From Hansschlegelia beijingensis (GTDB lineage: Bacteria > Pseudomonadota > Alphaproteobacteria > Rhizobiales > Methylopilaceae), in contig NZ_JACIDR010000001.1 in assembly GCF_014196425.1 (NCBI RefSeq), positions 868,001-932,000 on the forward strand: a DNA stretch of 64,000 nucleotides, given 5' to 3'. Shown piece after piece: positions 8,847-17,783 of the stretch. Below the pieces are notes generated by a model. It was not told the DNA's origin. It worked only from the letters and a program-made list of their open reading frames with translations, and did not search any database. Position 1 is the first letter of the stretch; the number at the start of each line of letters is the position of its first letter. Made by a program: the position numbers and the translations under genes.

Positions 8847-9923
8847 CTAGATCTTCAGGTTCACCATCCGCTCGACGCTGCGGCGCGCGCGGGCGGCGAT
8901 CACCGGGTCGACGAGCACCTCGTCGCGCATGTGCAGCAGCGAATCGAGGATCGCCGGCAGCGTGATCCGCTTCATGTGCGGGCAGAGGTTGCACGGCTTG
9001 ATGAACTCGGTCTCCGGCGCGTCGGCCATGACGTTGTCGGCCATCGAGCACTCGGTGATCAGCGCGACCTTCTTCGGCTTCCGCTGCTTGACGTAGTCGG
9101 CGAGCTTCGCCGTGGAGCCCGTGAAGTCGGCCTCGGCCAGCACGTCGGGCGGGCACTCCGGATGGGCGAGGATCGTGATGCCGGGATTGTCCGCCCGGTA
9201 GGAGCGCAGCTCTTCGGCGGTGAAGCGCTCATGCACCTCGCACGCGCCGTTCCAGCTGATGATCTTCACCTTGGTCTGCGAGGCGATCCAAGCCGCGAGA
9301 TACTGGTCCGGCAGGACCATCACTTCCGGCGCGCCGAGCGACTCCACCACCTGCACGGCGTTGCCGGAGGTCAGGCAGATGTCGGCCTCGGCTTTCACCT
9401 CCGCGGTGGTGTTCACATAGACCGCCACCGGCACGCCGGGGTGCTTCTCGCGCAGCGCGCGAACGTCGGCGGCCGTGATCGAGGTGGCGAGCGAGCAACC
9501 GGCGCGGCTGTCCGGAATCAGAACCGTCTTTTCGGGGTTCAGGATCTTGGACGTCTCGGCCATGAAGTGCACGCCGCACTGAACGATGACCTCGGCGTCG
9601 GTCTTGGTCGCCTCGCGGGCCAGCTGGAAGCTGTCGCCGACGACGTCCGCCACGCAATTGTAGATCTCGGGCGTCTGGTAGTTGTGCGCCAGGATGACGG
9701 CGTTGCGCACTCGCTTGAGCTCGTTGATCGCCTTGACGTAAGGCGCGAAGAACGGCCATTCGACAGGCGGGATGACCGTCTTGACGCGTTCGTAGAGGTG
9801 GGCGGTTTCCGCTTCCACAGCCGGCGTCCATTCCAGGGACGGCGCGGCCACAGGGGCGAACTGACGTGGAGCCCGGCCGGACGGGGCGGCAGGCTTCAGG
9901 AGCGCGGCGGCGGAAGGGGACAT
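8847..9923 (-). CDS. nadA: Quinolinate synthase
   Basis: A 358-residue [4Fe-4S] enzyme that condenses iminoaspartate with dihydroxyacetone phosphate to quinolinate. The family blocks are present: [10 protein letters not shown], the Cys ligands in [18 protein letters not shown] and [11 protein letters not shown], and the HPECPPDV segment. The start at 9923 is set by GGAGGA six bases upstream; an earlier in-frame start would put the coding region across the operator palindrome. It is the first gene of nadABC. Confidence 0.92.
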   Translation of the reverse strand: MSPSAAALLKPAAPSGRAPRQFAPVAAPSLEWTPAVEAETAHLYERVKTVIPPVEWPFFAPYVKAINELKRVRNAVILAHNYQTPEIYNCVADVVGDSFQLAREATKTDAEVIVQCGVHFMAETSKILNPEKTVLIPDSRAGCSLATSITAADVRALREKHPGVPVAVYVNTTAEVKAEADICLTSGNAVQVVESLGAPEVMVLPDQYLAAWIASQTKVKIISWNGACEVHERFTAEELRSYRADNPGITILAHPECPPDVLAEADFTGSTAKLADYVKQRKPKKVALITECSMADNVMADAPETEFIKPCNLCPHMKRITLPAILDSLLHMRDEVLVDPVIAARARRSVERMVNLKI

Positions 9924-9945
9924 GGCGTCCTCCGGCAAGTGCCCA

Positions 9946-9966
9946 TTATGCTCATTTCGAGCATAA
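9946..9966. promoter_or_regulatory. Perfect palindromic operator upstream of nadABC (NadQ-type candidate)
   Basis: TTATGCTC and GAGCATAA are perfect 8-bp arms with a 5-bp spacer, 23 bp upstream of the nadA start. From memory, the alphaproteobacterial NAD repressor NadQ controls nadABC through a palindrome of this kind. No nadQ gene is in the window, so the regulator is inferred. Confidence 0.65.
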
Positions 9967-10175
9967 CTATGATAGTTGCCCGGGGACACGATTTGAAGCC
10001 CCGGCGCCAGTTAAATATGCATTGGCCCGCTCGATCATTTGGCGCGCCGCCCTAGCGCGCGCCGGTCATCTGCATTCGCGATGATCGGGATCACGTAGTT
10101 TCATCGCACCCGGCCCGCGTTTGGATCTAATGGTGCGGGCGCATCTCACGCGCCGCGCCAGCGACCGGGCTCGCC

Positions 10176-11420
10176 ATGACAGTTCGCCAGCTTCAGAGTC
10201 CCCGAGGCCCGACCTCGCTGCTTGTCATCCTGTGCGGCTGCGCGATCGCCTGCCTCACCTTCGGTCCGCGCGCGACCGTCGGTCTTCTACTGACGCCGAT
10301 CTCGGAGACGAATGGGTGGGGGAGGGACGTCTTCGCCCTGTCCTTCGCCATCCAGAACCTGCTTTGGGGGATCGGCCAGCCTTTCGCCGGCGCGGTGGCG
10401 GATCGTTTCGGAACGCGTCGCGTGCTCGCCGCGGGCGGGTTGCTCTACGCCGCGGGCCTCGCCCTCATGCCGCTCTCGGCTTCTCCGGGCGCGATGCACA
10501 TCACCGCCGGCGCGATGATCGGGCTCGCGCTTTCGGGGGCGTCCTTTTCGATCGTGATCGGCGCCTTCGGCAAGCTCCTGCCGGCGGAGTGGCGCACCAT
10601 CGGCTTCGGCCTCGGCACCGCGGCGGGTTCTCTCGGCCAGTTCCTTTTCACCCCGTTCGCAGCGGCGCTGATCTCCGCCTATGGCTGGCAGGCGACCGTG
10701 CTCGTCTTTGCGGCGCTGATGCTGCTGGTGGTGCCGCTGTCCCTGCCGCTCGCCACACGCGCGGCGCAGCCGGCATCAAGCGGACCAGCGGCCCGCACCC
10801 AGTCGATCGGCCAGGCGCTGGGCGAGGCGTTCCGCACGCCGAGCTACTGGCTTCTGGTCATCGGCTTCTTCACCTGCGGCTTTCATCTCGCCTTCGTCAC
10901 CGCCCATCTGCCGCCGTTCCTGCTCGACAAGCATATCTCCGCCTCCGTGGGCGGCTGGACGCTCGCCCTGGTCGGGCTGTTCAACATCGCGGGGTCGCTG
11001 GGCTCCGGCGTCCTTTCGAGCCGCATGCCGAAGCGGCTGCTGCTGGCGGCGATCTACTTCGCCCGCGCGGTGCTGATCTCGGCTTTCGTGTTTCTGCCGG
11101 TGACGCCCGTGAGCGCGCTCGCGTTCGGCGCCGGGATCGGGCTGCTGTGGCTTTCCACCGTCCCGCCGACCTCCGGGATCGTCGTCACGCTGTTCGGGCC
11201 GCGATACCTCACCATGCTCTACGGCTTCGTCTTCTTCAGCCACCAGCTCGGCTCCTTCGCCGGCGTCTGGCTCGGGGGCGAGCTTTACGAGCGCACGGGC
11301 TCCTACGACCTCGTGTGGCAGATCGCGATCGCGCTCAGCGTCATGTCCGGCCTGATCAACCTGCCGATCCGTGAGCGGCCGGTGGCGCGGCTCGCCGCCG
11401 CTGCGGCGCCCGCAGAGTGA
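10176..11420 (+). CDS. MFS transporter (monocarboxylate/OFA-like), substrate unknown
   Basis: A 414-residue membrane protein with twelve predicted helices in two six-helix halves. The loop 2-3 signature AVADRFGTRRVL (G-x3-D-R-x-G-x-R-R pattern) marks the major facilitator superfamily. A hydrophilic central loop rich in Ala, Ser and Gln falls at about 195-215. The sequence style (GPRATVGLLLTPISETNGWGRDVFALSFAIQNLLWG) resembles the monocarboxylate/oxalate-formate antiporter group, so a small organic acid is a plausible substrate. It stands divergent from nadA. Confidence 0.75.
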   Translation: MTVRQLQSPRGPTSLLVILCGCAIACLTFGPRATVGLLLTPISETNGWGRDVFALSFAIQNLLWGIGQPFAGAVADRFGTRRVLAAGGLLYAAGLALMPLSASPGAMHITAGAMIGLALSGASFSIVIGAFGKLLPAEWRTIGFGLGTAAGSLGQFLFTPFAAALISAYGWQATVLVFAALMLLVVPLSLPLATRAAQPASSGPAARTQSIGQALGEAFRTPSYWLLVIGFFTCGFHLAFVTAHLPPFLLDKHISASVGGWTLALVGLFNIAGSLGSGVLSSRMPKRLLLAAIYFARAVLISAFVFLPVTPVSALAFGAGIGLLWLSTVPPTSGIVVTLFGPRYLTMLYGFVFFSHQLGSFAGVWLGGELYERTGSYDLVWQIAIALSVMSGLINLPIRERPVARLAAAAAPAE

Positions 11421-11477
11421 CGCGGCCGATCCCGGCCCCTATCTAGGCCGAGGCCCAAGTCAGCGATCGAGGAAAAG

Positions 11478-12461
11478 ATGTCCACCTTCCGCGCCCTGCG
11501 CATCGACAAGGCCGACACGGGCCAGACGATCTCCGCCGTCGACTTCGATGAAGCGGAGCTGATGGACGGCGACGTCGTCGTTCGCGTTTCGCATTCGACC
11601 GTGAACTACAAGGACGGGCTGGCGGTCACGGGCAAGTCGCCGGTGGTGCGCCGCTTCCCGATGATCCCCGGCATCGACTTCGCCGGCCGCGTGATCGCGT
11701 CGACGAGCGACGAGTTCGCCGAAGGCGACCAGGTCGTGCTCAACGGCTGGGGCGTCGGAGAGACCCATCTCGGCGGCTACGCCGAAGTTGCGCGCGTGAA
11801 GTCCGACTGGCTGGTGCCGCTTCCGGCGAACATGACTTCCGCGGAGGCCATGGCGATCGGCACCGCGGGCTACACGGCCATGCTCTGCCTGATGGCGCTC
11901 GAGCGCCACGGCGTGACGCCTGCGCGCGGGCCGGTGCTGGTCACAGGCGCCTCGGGCGGCGTCGGCTCGGTGGCGGTCGCGCTGCTTGGCGGCCTCGGCT
12001 ACGAGGTCGTCGCCTCCACGGGCCGGCCCGAGGAGGCCGACTACCTCCGCGGCCTCGGGGCCTCCTCCATCATCCCGCGTGAGGAACTCGCCGCCCCGGG
12101 CAAGCCGCTGCAGAAAGAGCGTTTCGCCGGCGTGATCGACTCGGTCGGCTCCGTGCCGCTCGCCAACGCGCTCGCCCAGACCATGTCGGGCGGAGCGGTC
12201 GCGGCCTGCGGGCTCGCGGCCGGAATGGACCTGCCGACCAGCGTCGCGCCTTTCATCCTGCGCGGCGTCTCGCTGCTCGGCGTCAACAGCGTCACCGTCC
12301 CGAAGCCGATCCGCATCGAAGCCTGGAGCCGGCTCGCGCGCGACCTGGATCGCGAAAAACTGAGTGCGATGACCGAGACGGTCGGCTTCGACGACATCAT
12401 CCCGACGGCCAAGGCGATCCTTGAGGGCAAAATCCGGGGCAGGGTGGTGGTCGAGATCTGA
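11478..12461 (+). CDS. acuI: Acrylyl-CoA reductase-like MDR oxidoreductase (YhdH/AcuI)
   Basis: A 327-residue zinc-free medium-chain dehydrogenase/reductase of the YhdH/YhfP/AcuI type. In characterised members it reduces acryloyl-CoA to propionyl-CoA with NADPH, which detoxifies acrylate and links to ethylmalonyl-CoA or 3-hydroxypropionate metabolism. Visible signatures are VNYKDGLAVTGKSPVVRRFP, IPGIDFAGRV, the nucleotide motif VTGASGGVGSVA and the NADPH-type STGRPEEADYL. The start has GAGGAAAAG just upstream. It sits alone between an MFS gene and argC, so context does not prove the substrate. Confidence 0.8.
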   Translation: MSTFRALRIDKADTGQTISAVDFDEAELMDGDVVVRVSHSTVNYKDGLAVTGKSPVVRRFPMIPGIDFAGRVIASTSDEFAEGDQVVLNGWGVGETHLGGYAEVARVKSDWLVPLPANMTSAEAMAIGTAGYTAMLCLMALERHGVTPARGPVLVTGASGGVGSVAVALLGGLGYEVVASTGRPEEADYLRGLGASSIIPREELAAPGKPLQKERFAGVIDSVGSVPLANALAQTMSGGAVAACGLAAGMDLPTSVAPFILRGVSLLGVNSVTVPKPIRIEAWSRLARDLDREKLSAMTETVGFDDIIPTAKAILEGKIRGRVVVEI

Positions 12462-12479
12462 AGATCGTCGGCGTCGCGA

Positions 12480-12499
12480 CCGGCGCGGCCGTGCGCCGG
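12480..12499. terminator. Hairpin after acuI
   Basis: CCGGCGC and GCGCCGG form a perfect 7-bp stem with a 6-nt loop, 19 bp after the acuI stop. There is no T tract. Confidence 0.35.
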
Positions 12500-12558
12500 C
12501 CGCTGAACGCGTATAGACCTCCGGGCACGCATGCCGCTCCGAGCCAAGGCACGAGAAG

Positions 12559-13611
12559 ATGACTGACACTGTGAACGTCGCCATCCTGGGCGCTTCCGGT
12601 TACACGGGCGCGGAGCTCGTGCGCCTTCTGCTCCGGCATCCGCGTGTCCGCGTCACGGCGCTGACGGCGGATCGCAAGGCCGGCCACGCCATGGCGGACG
12701 TGTTCGCGCAGTTCTCCGGCATCGAGCTGCCGCGCCTGACGTCGATCGGCGAGTTCGATCTCGACGCCGTCGACCTGGTCTTCTGCGCCCTGCCGCACGG
12801 CACGACGCAGCAGGTCATCGCCGACCTGTTCGCGCGCAAGCCGTCGCTCAAGGTGGTCGACCTGTCGGCCGACTTCCGGCTGACGGATCCCGCGGCCTAT
12901 GAGGAGTGGTACGGCCACCCGCATCAGGCGCTGGAGCTCCAGGGCGGGGCGGTCTTCGGTCTCACGGAGCTGAACCGCGAGGCGATCAAGGCGGCGCGGC
13001 TGGTCGCCAACCCCGGCTGCCACTCGACCACGTCGATCCTCCCGATCATTCCCCTTCTGCGCGAGCGTCTGATCAACCCAGACGCGATCGTCATCAACTC
13101 CGCCACGGGCATGTCGGGCGCGGGACGGGGCGCGAAGGAGGAGATGCTGTTCTCGGAAGTCTCCGAGGGCGTGCACGCCTATGGGGTCGGCCGTCATCGG
13201 CACACGGCGGAGCTCGATCAGGAGTACGAGAAGGCCGCCGGACGCTCGGCGCGGGCGACCTTCACGCCGATGCTGCTGCCGATGAACCGGGGCATATACG
13301 CCACCATCACGGTGACGCTCGAGGCGGGAGCGACGGCCGAGGCGCTGCACGCCTCCCTGGCGACCACCTATTGGGGAGAACCCTTCGTGCAGGTCCTTCC
13401 GCTCGGCAAGGCGCCGCACTCCCGCCACGTGCGGGGCTCGAACAACGTTCAGATCGGGGTGATCGCCGACCGCGGGCCGGATCGGGCGATCGTCATCTCG
13501 ACGCTCGACAATCTGGTGAAGGGCGCCTCCGGCCAGGCGGTGCAGAACATGAACCTGCTGTGCGGCTTCGAGGAGACCGACGGGCTCGGCCAGCTCGCCA
13601 TCTTCCCCTGA
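12559..13611 (+). CDS. argC: N-acetyl-gamma-glutamyl-phosphate reductase
   Basis: The 350-residue long-form ArgC reduces N-acetylglutamyl phosphate to the semialdehyde with NADPH in arginine synthesis. The nucleotide motif AILGASGYTGAELVRLL lies at 8-24, the catalytic Cys is Cys154 in VANPGCHSTTS, and VGRHRHTAELDQ carries the conserved histidines. The length matches the alphaproteobacterial form. It is convergent with phaC across a shared hairpin. Confidence 0.95.
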   Translation: MTDTVNVAILGASGYTGAELVRLLLRHPRVRVTALTADRKAGHAMADVFAQFSGIELPRLTSIGEFDLDAVDLVFCALPHGTTQQVIADLFARKPSLKVVDLSADFRLTDPAAYEEWYGHPHQALELQGGAVFGLTELNREAIKAARLVANPGCHSTTSILPIIPLLRERLINPDAIVINSATGMSGAGRGAKEEMLFSEVSEGVHAYGVGRHRHTAELDQEYEKAAGRSARATFTPMLLPMNRGIYATITVTLEAGATAEALHASLATTYWGEPFVQVLPLGKAPHSRHVRGSNNVQIGVIADRGPDRAIVISTLDNLVKGASGQAVQNMNLLCGFEETDGLGQLAIFP

Positions 13612-13639
13612 CGCCGCCTCCCCGTGGGCGAAGGCGGCG
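13612..13639. terminator. Bidirectional hairpin between argC and phaC
   Basis: CGCCGCCT and AGGCGGCG form a perfect 8-bp stem directly after the argC stop and 10 bp from the phaC stop. The 12-nt loop contains a further CCC/GGG pairing. Confidence 0.45.
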
Positions 13640-13648
13640 CATCCGGGC

Positions 13649-15811
13649 TCAGGCTTTGACTTTCACATAGGAGCCCGGCGCGTCCTCGAGCGCCGGGTAG
13701 GGGCCGTCGCCGGGCGTTCGGGCGGGCGCCATCGTCGCGTCGGAGGCGGCGAGCCAGGCTCGCCAGTCCGGCCACCAGGAGCCCGGCCTCTCCTCGGCCT
13801 TCGCCACCCAGTCGGCAAGCGTCCCGCGGGGCTCCTCGCCCACCCAGTGCTGGTACTTCATGCGCGCCGGCGGGTTCACGACGCCGGCGATGTGACCCGA
13901 GCCCGCCAGCACGAACCGCGCGGGGCCGCCGAACAGCTGCGCGCCCAGGAACACCGAACGCGCGGGCGCGATGTGATCCTCGCGCGTCGCGAGATTGTAG
14001 GTCGGCGTCATGACCTTCTTCAGGTCGAGCGTCTTGCCGCCGATCTCCATGCGGCCCTCCGCGAGGTCGTTATGGAGGTAGCAGCCGCGCAGATAGAAGG
14101 AGTGGTTCGCGGCCGGCATGCGGGTCGCGTCCGAGTTCCAGTAGAGCAGATCGAACGGGAAGGGCGCTTTTCCCTTCAGATAGTTGTTCACGACATAGGG
14201 CCAGATCAGGTCGTTCGAGCGGATCATGTTGAAGGCGTTCGCCATCCGCGCGCCCTCGAGGTATCCGGTCTGCGCCATGTGCGCCTCGACGGCCGCGACC
14301 TGCTCCTCGTCCACGAAGACCTTGAGGTCCCCGGCGTCGGTGAAGTCCACCTGCGCCGTCATGAACGTCGCGCTGGCGATGCGCTCGTCATTCGTCTGGG
14401 CCATATAGGCGAGCGTGATCGCGAGCAGCGTGCCGCCGACGCAATAACCGACCGTGTCGACCTTCTCGACCGCGCAGATTTCACGGGCGACGTCGACCGC
14501 CTGCATGATGCCTTCGCGCATGTACTGCTCGAAGCTCTTCCGCGCGTGCCGTGCGTCCGGGTTGACCCAGGACACGCAGAAGATGGTCAGCCCCTGTTCG
14601 ACGCACCACTTGATCATGCTCTTCTCGGGAGTCAGATCGAGGATGTAGAACTTGTTGATCCAGGGCGGCACGATCACGACCGGACGCGTGCGGACCAGTT
14701 CAGTCGCCGGCGAATACTGGATCAGCTCGAACAATTCGTTCCGGTAGACGACCTTGCCCGGCGACACGGCGAGGTTGCGGCCGACCTCGAAGCTGGCCGG
14801 ATCGGTCTGCCGGATCCGCAGGTCGCCCTGGCCGGCGGCGATGTCCTCCGCGAGCATGCGCATGCCGCGCACCAGATTCTCACCCTTGCTCGCGAGCGTT
14901 TCGCGGATGAGTTCCGGATTCGTCGGAACGAAGTTCGAAGGCGACGCCGCGTTCGACAGCAGCTTCACGTAGAAGGCCGCCTTGTGCCGGGTGTGCGGGT
15001 CGATTTCGTCGGCCTCTTCGACAATGCGCTCAGCCCAGCGCGAGGCGTGCAGATAGGCCTGTTTGAGGAAGTCGAAGACCGGGTTCTCGGACCATTCCGG
15101 ATCCCGGAAACGCTGGTCCTTCGGGTCCGGGCGAACCAGCGGCTCGGCGTCTTCTCCCGAAAAGCGCCTGAGCGTCCCCGCCCAGAGGTCCAGGAAGCCG
15201 CTCGCGAAGGCGCGCTGCGCCTCGGCGACACGCGCGGGCTCCGCGAGCCAGCGCTCGGCGACCTGCCCGAGCGTCTTCACGATGTCCGCGATCTGCTCGG
15301 CGCCCGACGACGCTTTTGCGCCGTTCTCCCGCGGGCGCATGTAGGCCGACATGGCTCGGCCGCTCTCCTCCCAGAAGCGGGCCATGTTGGCGGCGAACGC
15401 CTCGACCTCCGGCGTGAGGAAGGGCGTCTCGGTCCCGTCGCCCGCGCCGTGGTCCTGCGGCCCGGCGCCGGCGGCCTCCTCCGAGGCGGGCTGAGCATCT
15501 CCGGGCGGCGCCTTGCGATCCTCGGACCGGTCGGCTCCGGCGGCGCGGGCGTTCTCGCGCCGCGCGGGCTTCTTGGCCGTCTTGCCCGGCTTCGCGGGGG
15601 CTCGCGGTTCGGCCTTCGGGCGCGCCGCCTTGGCTTTGGAGGCGCCGCCGGGCCGCTTTGCCGCTTTGGGCCGGGCGGGCGCCACGTCCGCGTCGGCCGC
15701 GGCGGAGGGCGCCTTCGGCCTCGCGCGCACAGTGGAAAGTTCAGCCGTCGCCGGACGTGAGGCGGCCTCGACCGGTTTGGTCGGGGATCGGCTCACGGTG
15801 CTCCGGGCCAT
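13649..15811 (-). CDS. phaC: Class I poly(3-hydroxyalkanoate) synthase with long basic N-terminal tail
   Basis: PHA polymerase that joins short-chain hydroxyacyl-CoA units into granule polyester. From the ATG at 15811 it has 720 residues, well above the roughly 580-610 usual for class I. The catalytic Cys457 lies in GYCVGG, the lipase-like box, and the C-terminal [12 protein letters not shown] holds the catalytic His. Residues 1 to about 125 are a low-complexity tail rich in Ala, Lys, Pro and Arg (for example [20 protein letters not shown]), like histone H1 or PhaF tails, before the usual [19 protein letters not shown] start of the synthase. No phaA, phaB or phasin gene is adjacent. Confidence 0.9.
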   Translation of the reverse strand: MARSTVSRSPTKPVEAASRPATAELSTVRARPKAPSAAADADVAPARPKAAKRPGGASKAKAARPKAEPRAPAKPGKTAKKPARRENARAAGADRSEDRKAPPGDAQPASEEAAGAGPQDHGAGDGTETPFLTPEVEAFAANMARFWEESGRAMSAYMRPRENGAKASSGAEQIADIVKTLGQVAERWLAEPARVAEAQRAFASGFLDLWAGTLRRFSGEDAEPLVRPDPKDQRFRDPEWSENPVFDFLKQAYLHASRWAERIVEEADEIDPHTRHKAAFYVKLLSNAASPSNFVPTNPELIRETLASKGENLVRGMRMLAEDIAAGQGDLRIRQTDPASFEVGRNLAVSPGKVVYRNELFELIQYSPATELVRTRPVVIVPPWINKFYILDLTPEKSMIKWCVEQGLTIFCVSWVNPDARHARKSFEQYMREGIMQAVDVAREICAVEKVDTVGYCVGGTLLAITLAYMAQTNDERIASATFMTAQVDFTDAGDLKVFVDEEQVAAVEAHMAQTGYLEGARMANAFNMIRSNDLIWPYVVNNYLKGKAPFPFDLLYWNSDATRMPAANHSFYLRGCYLHNDLAEGRMEIGGKTLDLKKVMTPTYNLATREDHIAPARSVFLGAQLFGGPARFVLAGSGHIAGVVNPPARMKYQHWVGEEPRGTLADWVAKAEERPGSWWPDWRAWLAASDATMAPARTPGDGPYPALEDAPGSYVKVKA

Positions 15812-15978
15812 GCAGGCGGTCCTTTCCCTCGGATCCACGGTGAAGCGGCCGCCCGGACGCCCCGTGGGTTGCTTCAAGTCTTGTTCCCGTGACAATAGGC
15901 GCAAGCTGATCGGGACGCCACGGTCAGCCGCCGCCGTCCAGAAATTCCGATCCTCATTCCTTCGCCAGAGACGCGCCG

Positions 15979-16224
15979 ATGACCCTGCCCGGGAAGCTCC
16001 TTCGCGCCGCGCTCGTGGTCGCCAGCGCGGGCGCTTTGCAGGCGTGTGGACCCTACGGGCCAAAGGGCGATCGCGGGCTGCCGCCGCCCCCGGCGGCGTT
16101 GCCCTATCCGAACGTCTACCGCACCCAGCCGGACGTTCACGGCAGGCTCAAGAGCCCCGAGGAGCAGAAGAGGCTCGAGGCCGACCTGCTGGCGGGCAAG
16201 CGGCAGTCGCGGCAGAGCCGCTAG
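15979..16224 (+). CDS. Small lipoprotein
   Basis: An 81-residue protein with a lipoprotein signal ending in the lipobox LQAC (Cys at 23). It is followed by a short Gly/Pro-rich linker and a charged C-terminal helix ([22 protein letters not shown]). It resembles the tiny LptM/LysA-leader type lipoproteins of alphaproteobacteria only in general design. It is divergent from phaC and lies 114 bp before alaC. Confidence 0.55.
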   Translation: MTLPGKLLRAALVVASAGALQACGPYGPKGDRGLPPPPAALPYPNVYRTQPDVHGRLKSPEEQKRLEADLLAGKRQSRQSR

Positions 16225-16338
16225 CTCGCGCGGTTTCGCGGCGGGAAAGCGACCGCGGGGTTTGATCGCAGTCGGCCTGTACGATATTGCCTTCAGACTC
16301 GGCTGCTCTAGGCCGCTCCAACCGCGAAACGCGTCGCC

Positions 16339-17556
16339 ATGACCGAATTTCACTCCGTTCGCCGCCTCCCGCCTTACGTCTTCGAACAGGTGAACCGGGT
16401 GAAGGCCGCCGCCCGCAAGGCCGGAGCCGACATCATCGATCTCGGCATGGGCAATCCCGACCTTCCCACGCCCGAGCACATCAACGCGAAGCTCGTGGAG
16501 GCGGTGACCAAGCCGCGGACCAACCGCTACTCGACCTCCAAGGGCATTCCGGGGCTGAGGCGCGCGCAGGCGGCCTATTACGCCAGACGCTTCGGCGTGA
16601 AGCTCGACCCGGACACGCAGATCGTCGCGACGCTGGGCTCGAAGGAAGGCTTCGCCAACATGGCGCAGGCCATCACCGCGCCCGGCGACGTCGTGCTGGC
16701 GCCGAACCCGAGCTATCCGATCCACGCTTTCGGCTTCCTGATGGCCGGCGGCGTCATCCGCAACGTGCCGGCGACGCCGGGGCCGGATTACTTCCGCGCG
16801 CTCGAGCGCGCGGTGATCCACTCGATCCCGAAGCCGATCGCGATCATCACCTGCTATCCGTCGAACCCGACGGCCGAGGTCGCGGATCTCGACTTCTACA
16901 AGGACGTCATCCGCTTCGCGAAGCAGCACGATCTGTTCGTGCTCTCCGACCTCGCCTATTCGGAGATCTATTTCGACGGCCCGCCGCCGCCCTCGATCCT
17001 GCAGGTGCCGGGCGCGTTCGACGTCGCCGTCGAGTTCACCTCGCTCTCCAAGACCTATTCGATGCCGGGATGGCGGGTCGGCTTCGCGGTCGGCAATGAG
17101 CGGCTCATCGCGGCGCTGGCGCGCGTGAAGTCCTATCTCGACTACGGCGCCTACACGCCGATCCAGGTGGCGGCCTCGGCCGCCCTGAACGGCCCGGACG
17201 ACTGCATCGTCGAGGCGCGCGAAATCTACCGCAAGCGCCGTGACACGCTCGTGGAATCCTTCGGTCGGGCAGGGTTCCCGGTGCCGTCGCCGCGGGCGTC
17301 GATGTTCGCCTGGGCCCCGATTCCCGAGAAGTTCCGCCCGCTCGGCAGCGTCGAGTTCTCGAAGTTGCTGGTGGAGAAGGCCTCTGTCGCCGTCGCGCCC
17401 GGCATCGGGTTCGGAGAGCACGGCGACGACTTCGTGCGCATCGCGCTGGTGGAGAACGAGCACCGCATCCGGCAGGCCGCGCGGTCGATCCGCCGGTTCC
17501 TTGAAACGGCCGACGATACGTTGCACAACGTCGTCCCGCTCGCGGCGGCCCGGTAA
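16339..17556 (+). CDS. alaC: Class I aminotransferase, AlaC / LL-diaminopimelate-type
   Basis: A 405-residue PLP-dependent fold-type I aminotransferase. The Schiff-base lysine is Lys238 in SLSKTYSMPGWR, PSNPT is the conserved Asn motif at 174-178, and the C-terminal Arg is in DFVRIALVENEHRIRQ. Closest by pattern are the glutamate-pyruvate aminotransferase AlaC and proteins labelled LL-diaminopimelate aminotransferase in Hyphomicrobiales. Alanine synthesis is the more likely role, because alphaproteobacteria normally make diaminopimelate by the succinylase route. The order alaC, hom, glpX, recJ is a familiar arrangement in this group. Confidence 0.8.
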   Translation: MTEFHSVRRLPPYVFEQVNRVKAAARKAGADIIDLGMGNPDLPTPEHINAKLVEAVTKPRTNRYSTSKGIPGLRRAQAAYYARRFGVKLDPDTQIVATLGSKEGFANMAQAITAPGDVVLAPNPSYPIHAFGFLMAGGVIRNVPATPGPDYFRALERAVIHSIPKPIAIITCYPSNPTAEVADLDFYKDVIRFAKQHDLFVLSDLAYSEIYFDGPPPPSILQVPGAFDVAVEFTSLSKTYSMPGWRVGFAVGNERLIAALARVKSYLDYGAYTPIQVAASAALNGPDDCIVEAREIYRKRRDTLVESFGRAGFPVPSPRASMFAWAPIPEKFRPLGSVEFSKLLVEKASVAVAPGIGFGEHGDDFVRIALVENEHRIRQAARSIRRFLETADDTLHNVVPLAAAR

Positions 17557-17566
17557 GCACCATCCC

Positions 17567-17586
17567 GGGCCGGCTCGCGCCGGCCC
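17567..17586. terminator. Hairpin after alaC
   Basis: GGGCCGGC and GCCGGCCC form a perfect 8-bp stem with a TCGC loop, 10 bp after the alaC stop. There is no T tract. Confidence 0.5.
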
Positions 17587-17626
17587 TGAAGCAATAGCCG
17601 CGCGGACGCGCTGCGTGCTTCGAGAC

Positions 17627-17697
17627 GCCCTGGTCCAGAGCCAGGGCTCCTCAGCATGAGGCGCAGTCCGCCGACGGCTTTCCGCCGCCTGATGCTG
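17627..17697. repeat. Nested inverted repeats upstream of hom (REP-like or leader structure)
   Basis: GCCCTGG/CCAGGGC (17627-17633 and 17641-17647) form a perfect 7-bp stem. Next to it CAGCATGAGGCG (17652-17663) pairs with CGCCTGATGCTG (17686-17697), 11 of 12 bases, around a 22-nt loop. The text CTTCGAGACGCCC ... GGGCTCCTCAGCATGAGG recalls short palindromic intergenic repeats common in Hyphomicrobiales genomes. It could equally fold as a leader of the hom transcript. Confidence 0.45.
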
Positions 17698-17783
17698 GGG
17701 AGCGTCCTTTCGGATGCGCTTCGACGCGCGTGGCCGGCCGTCGCGGTCCGCCCCGCCCTTCTGTCTCTGAACGGAACAGCCTC

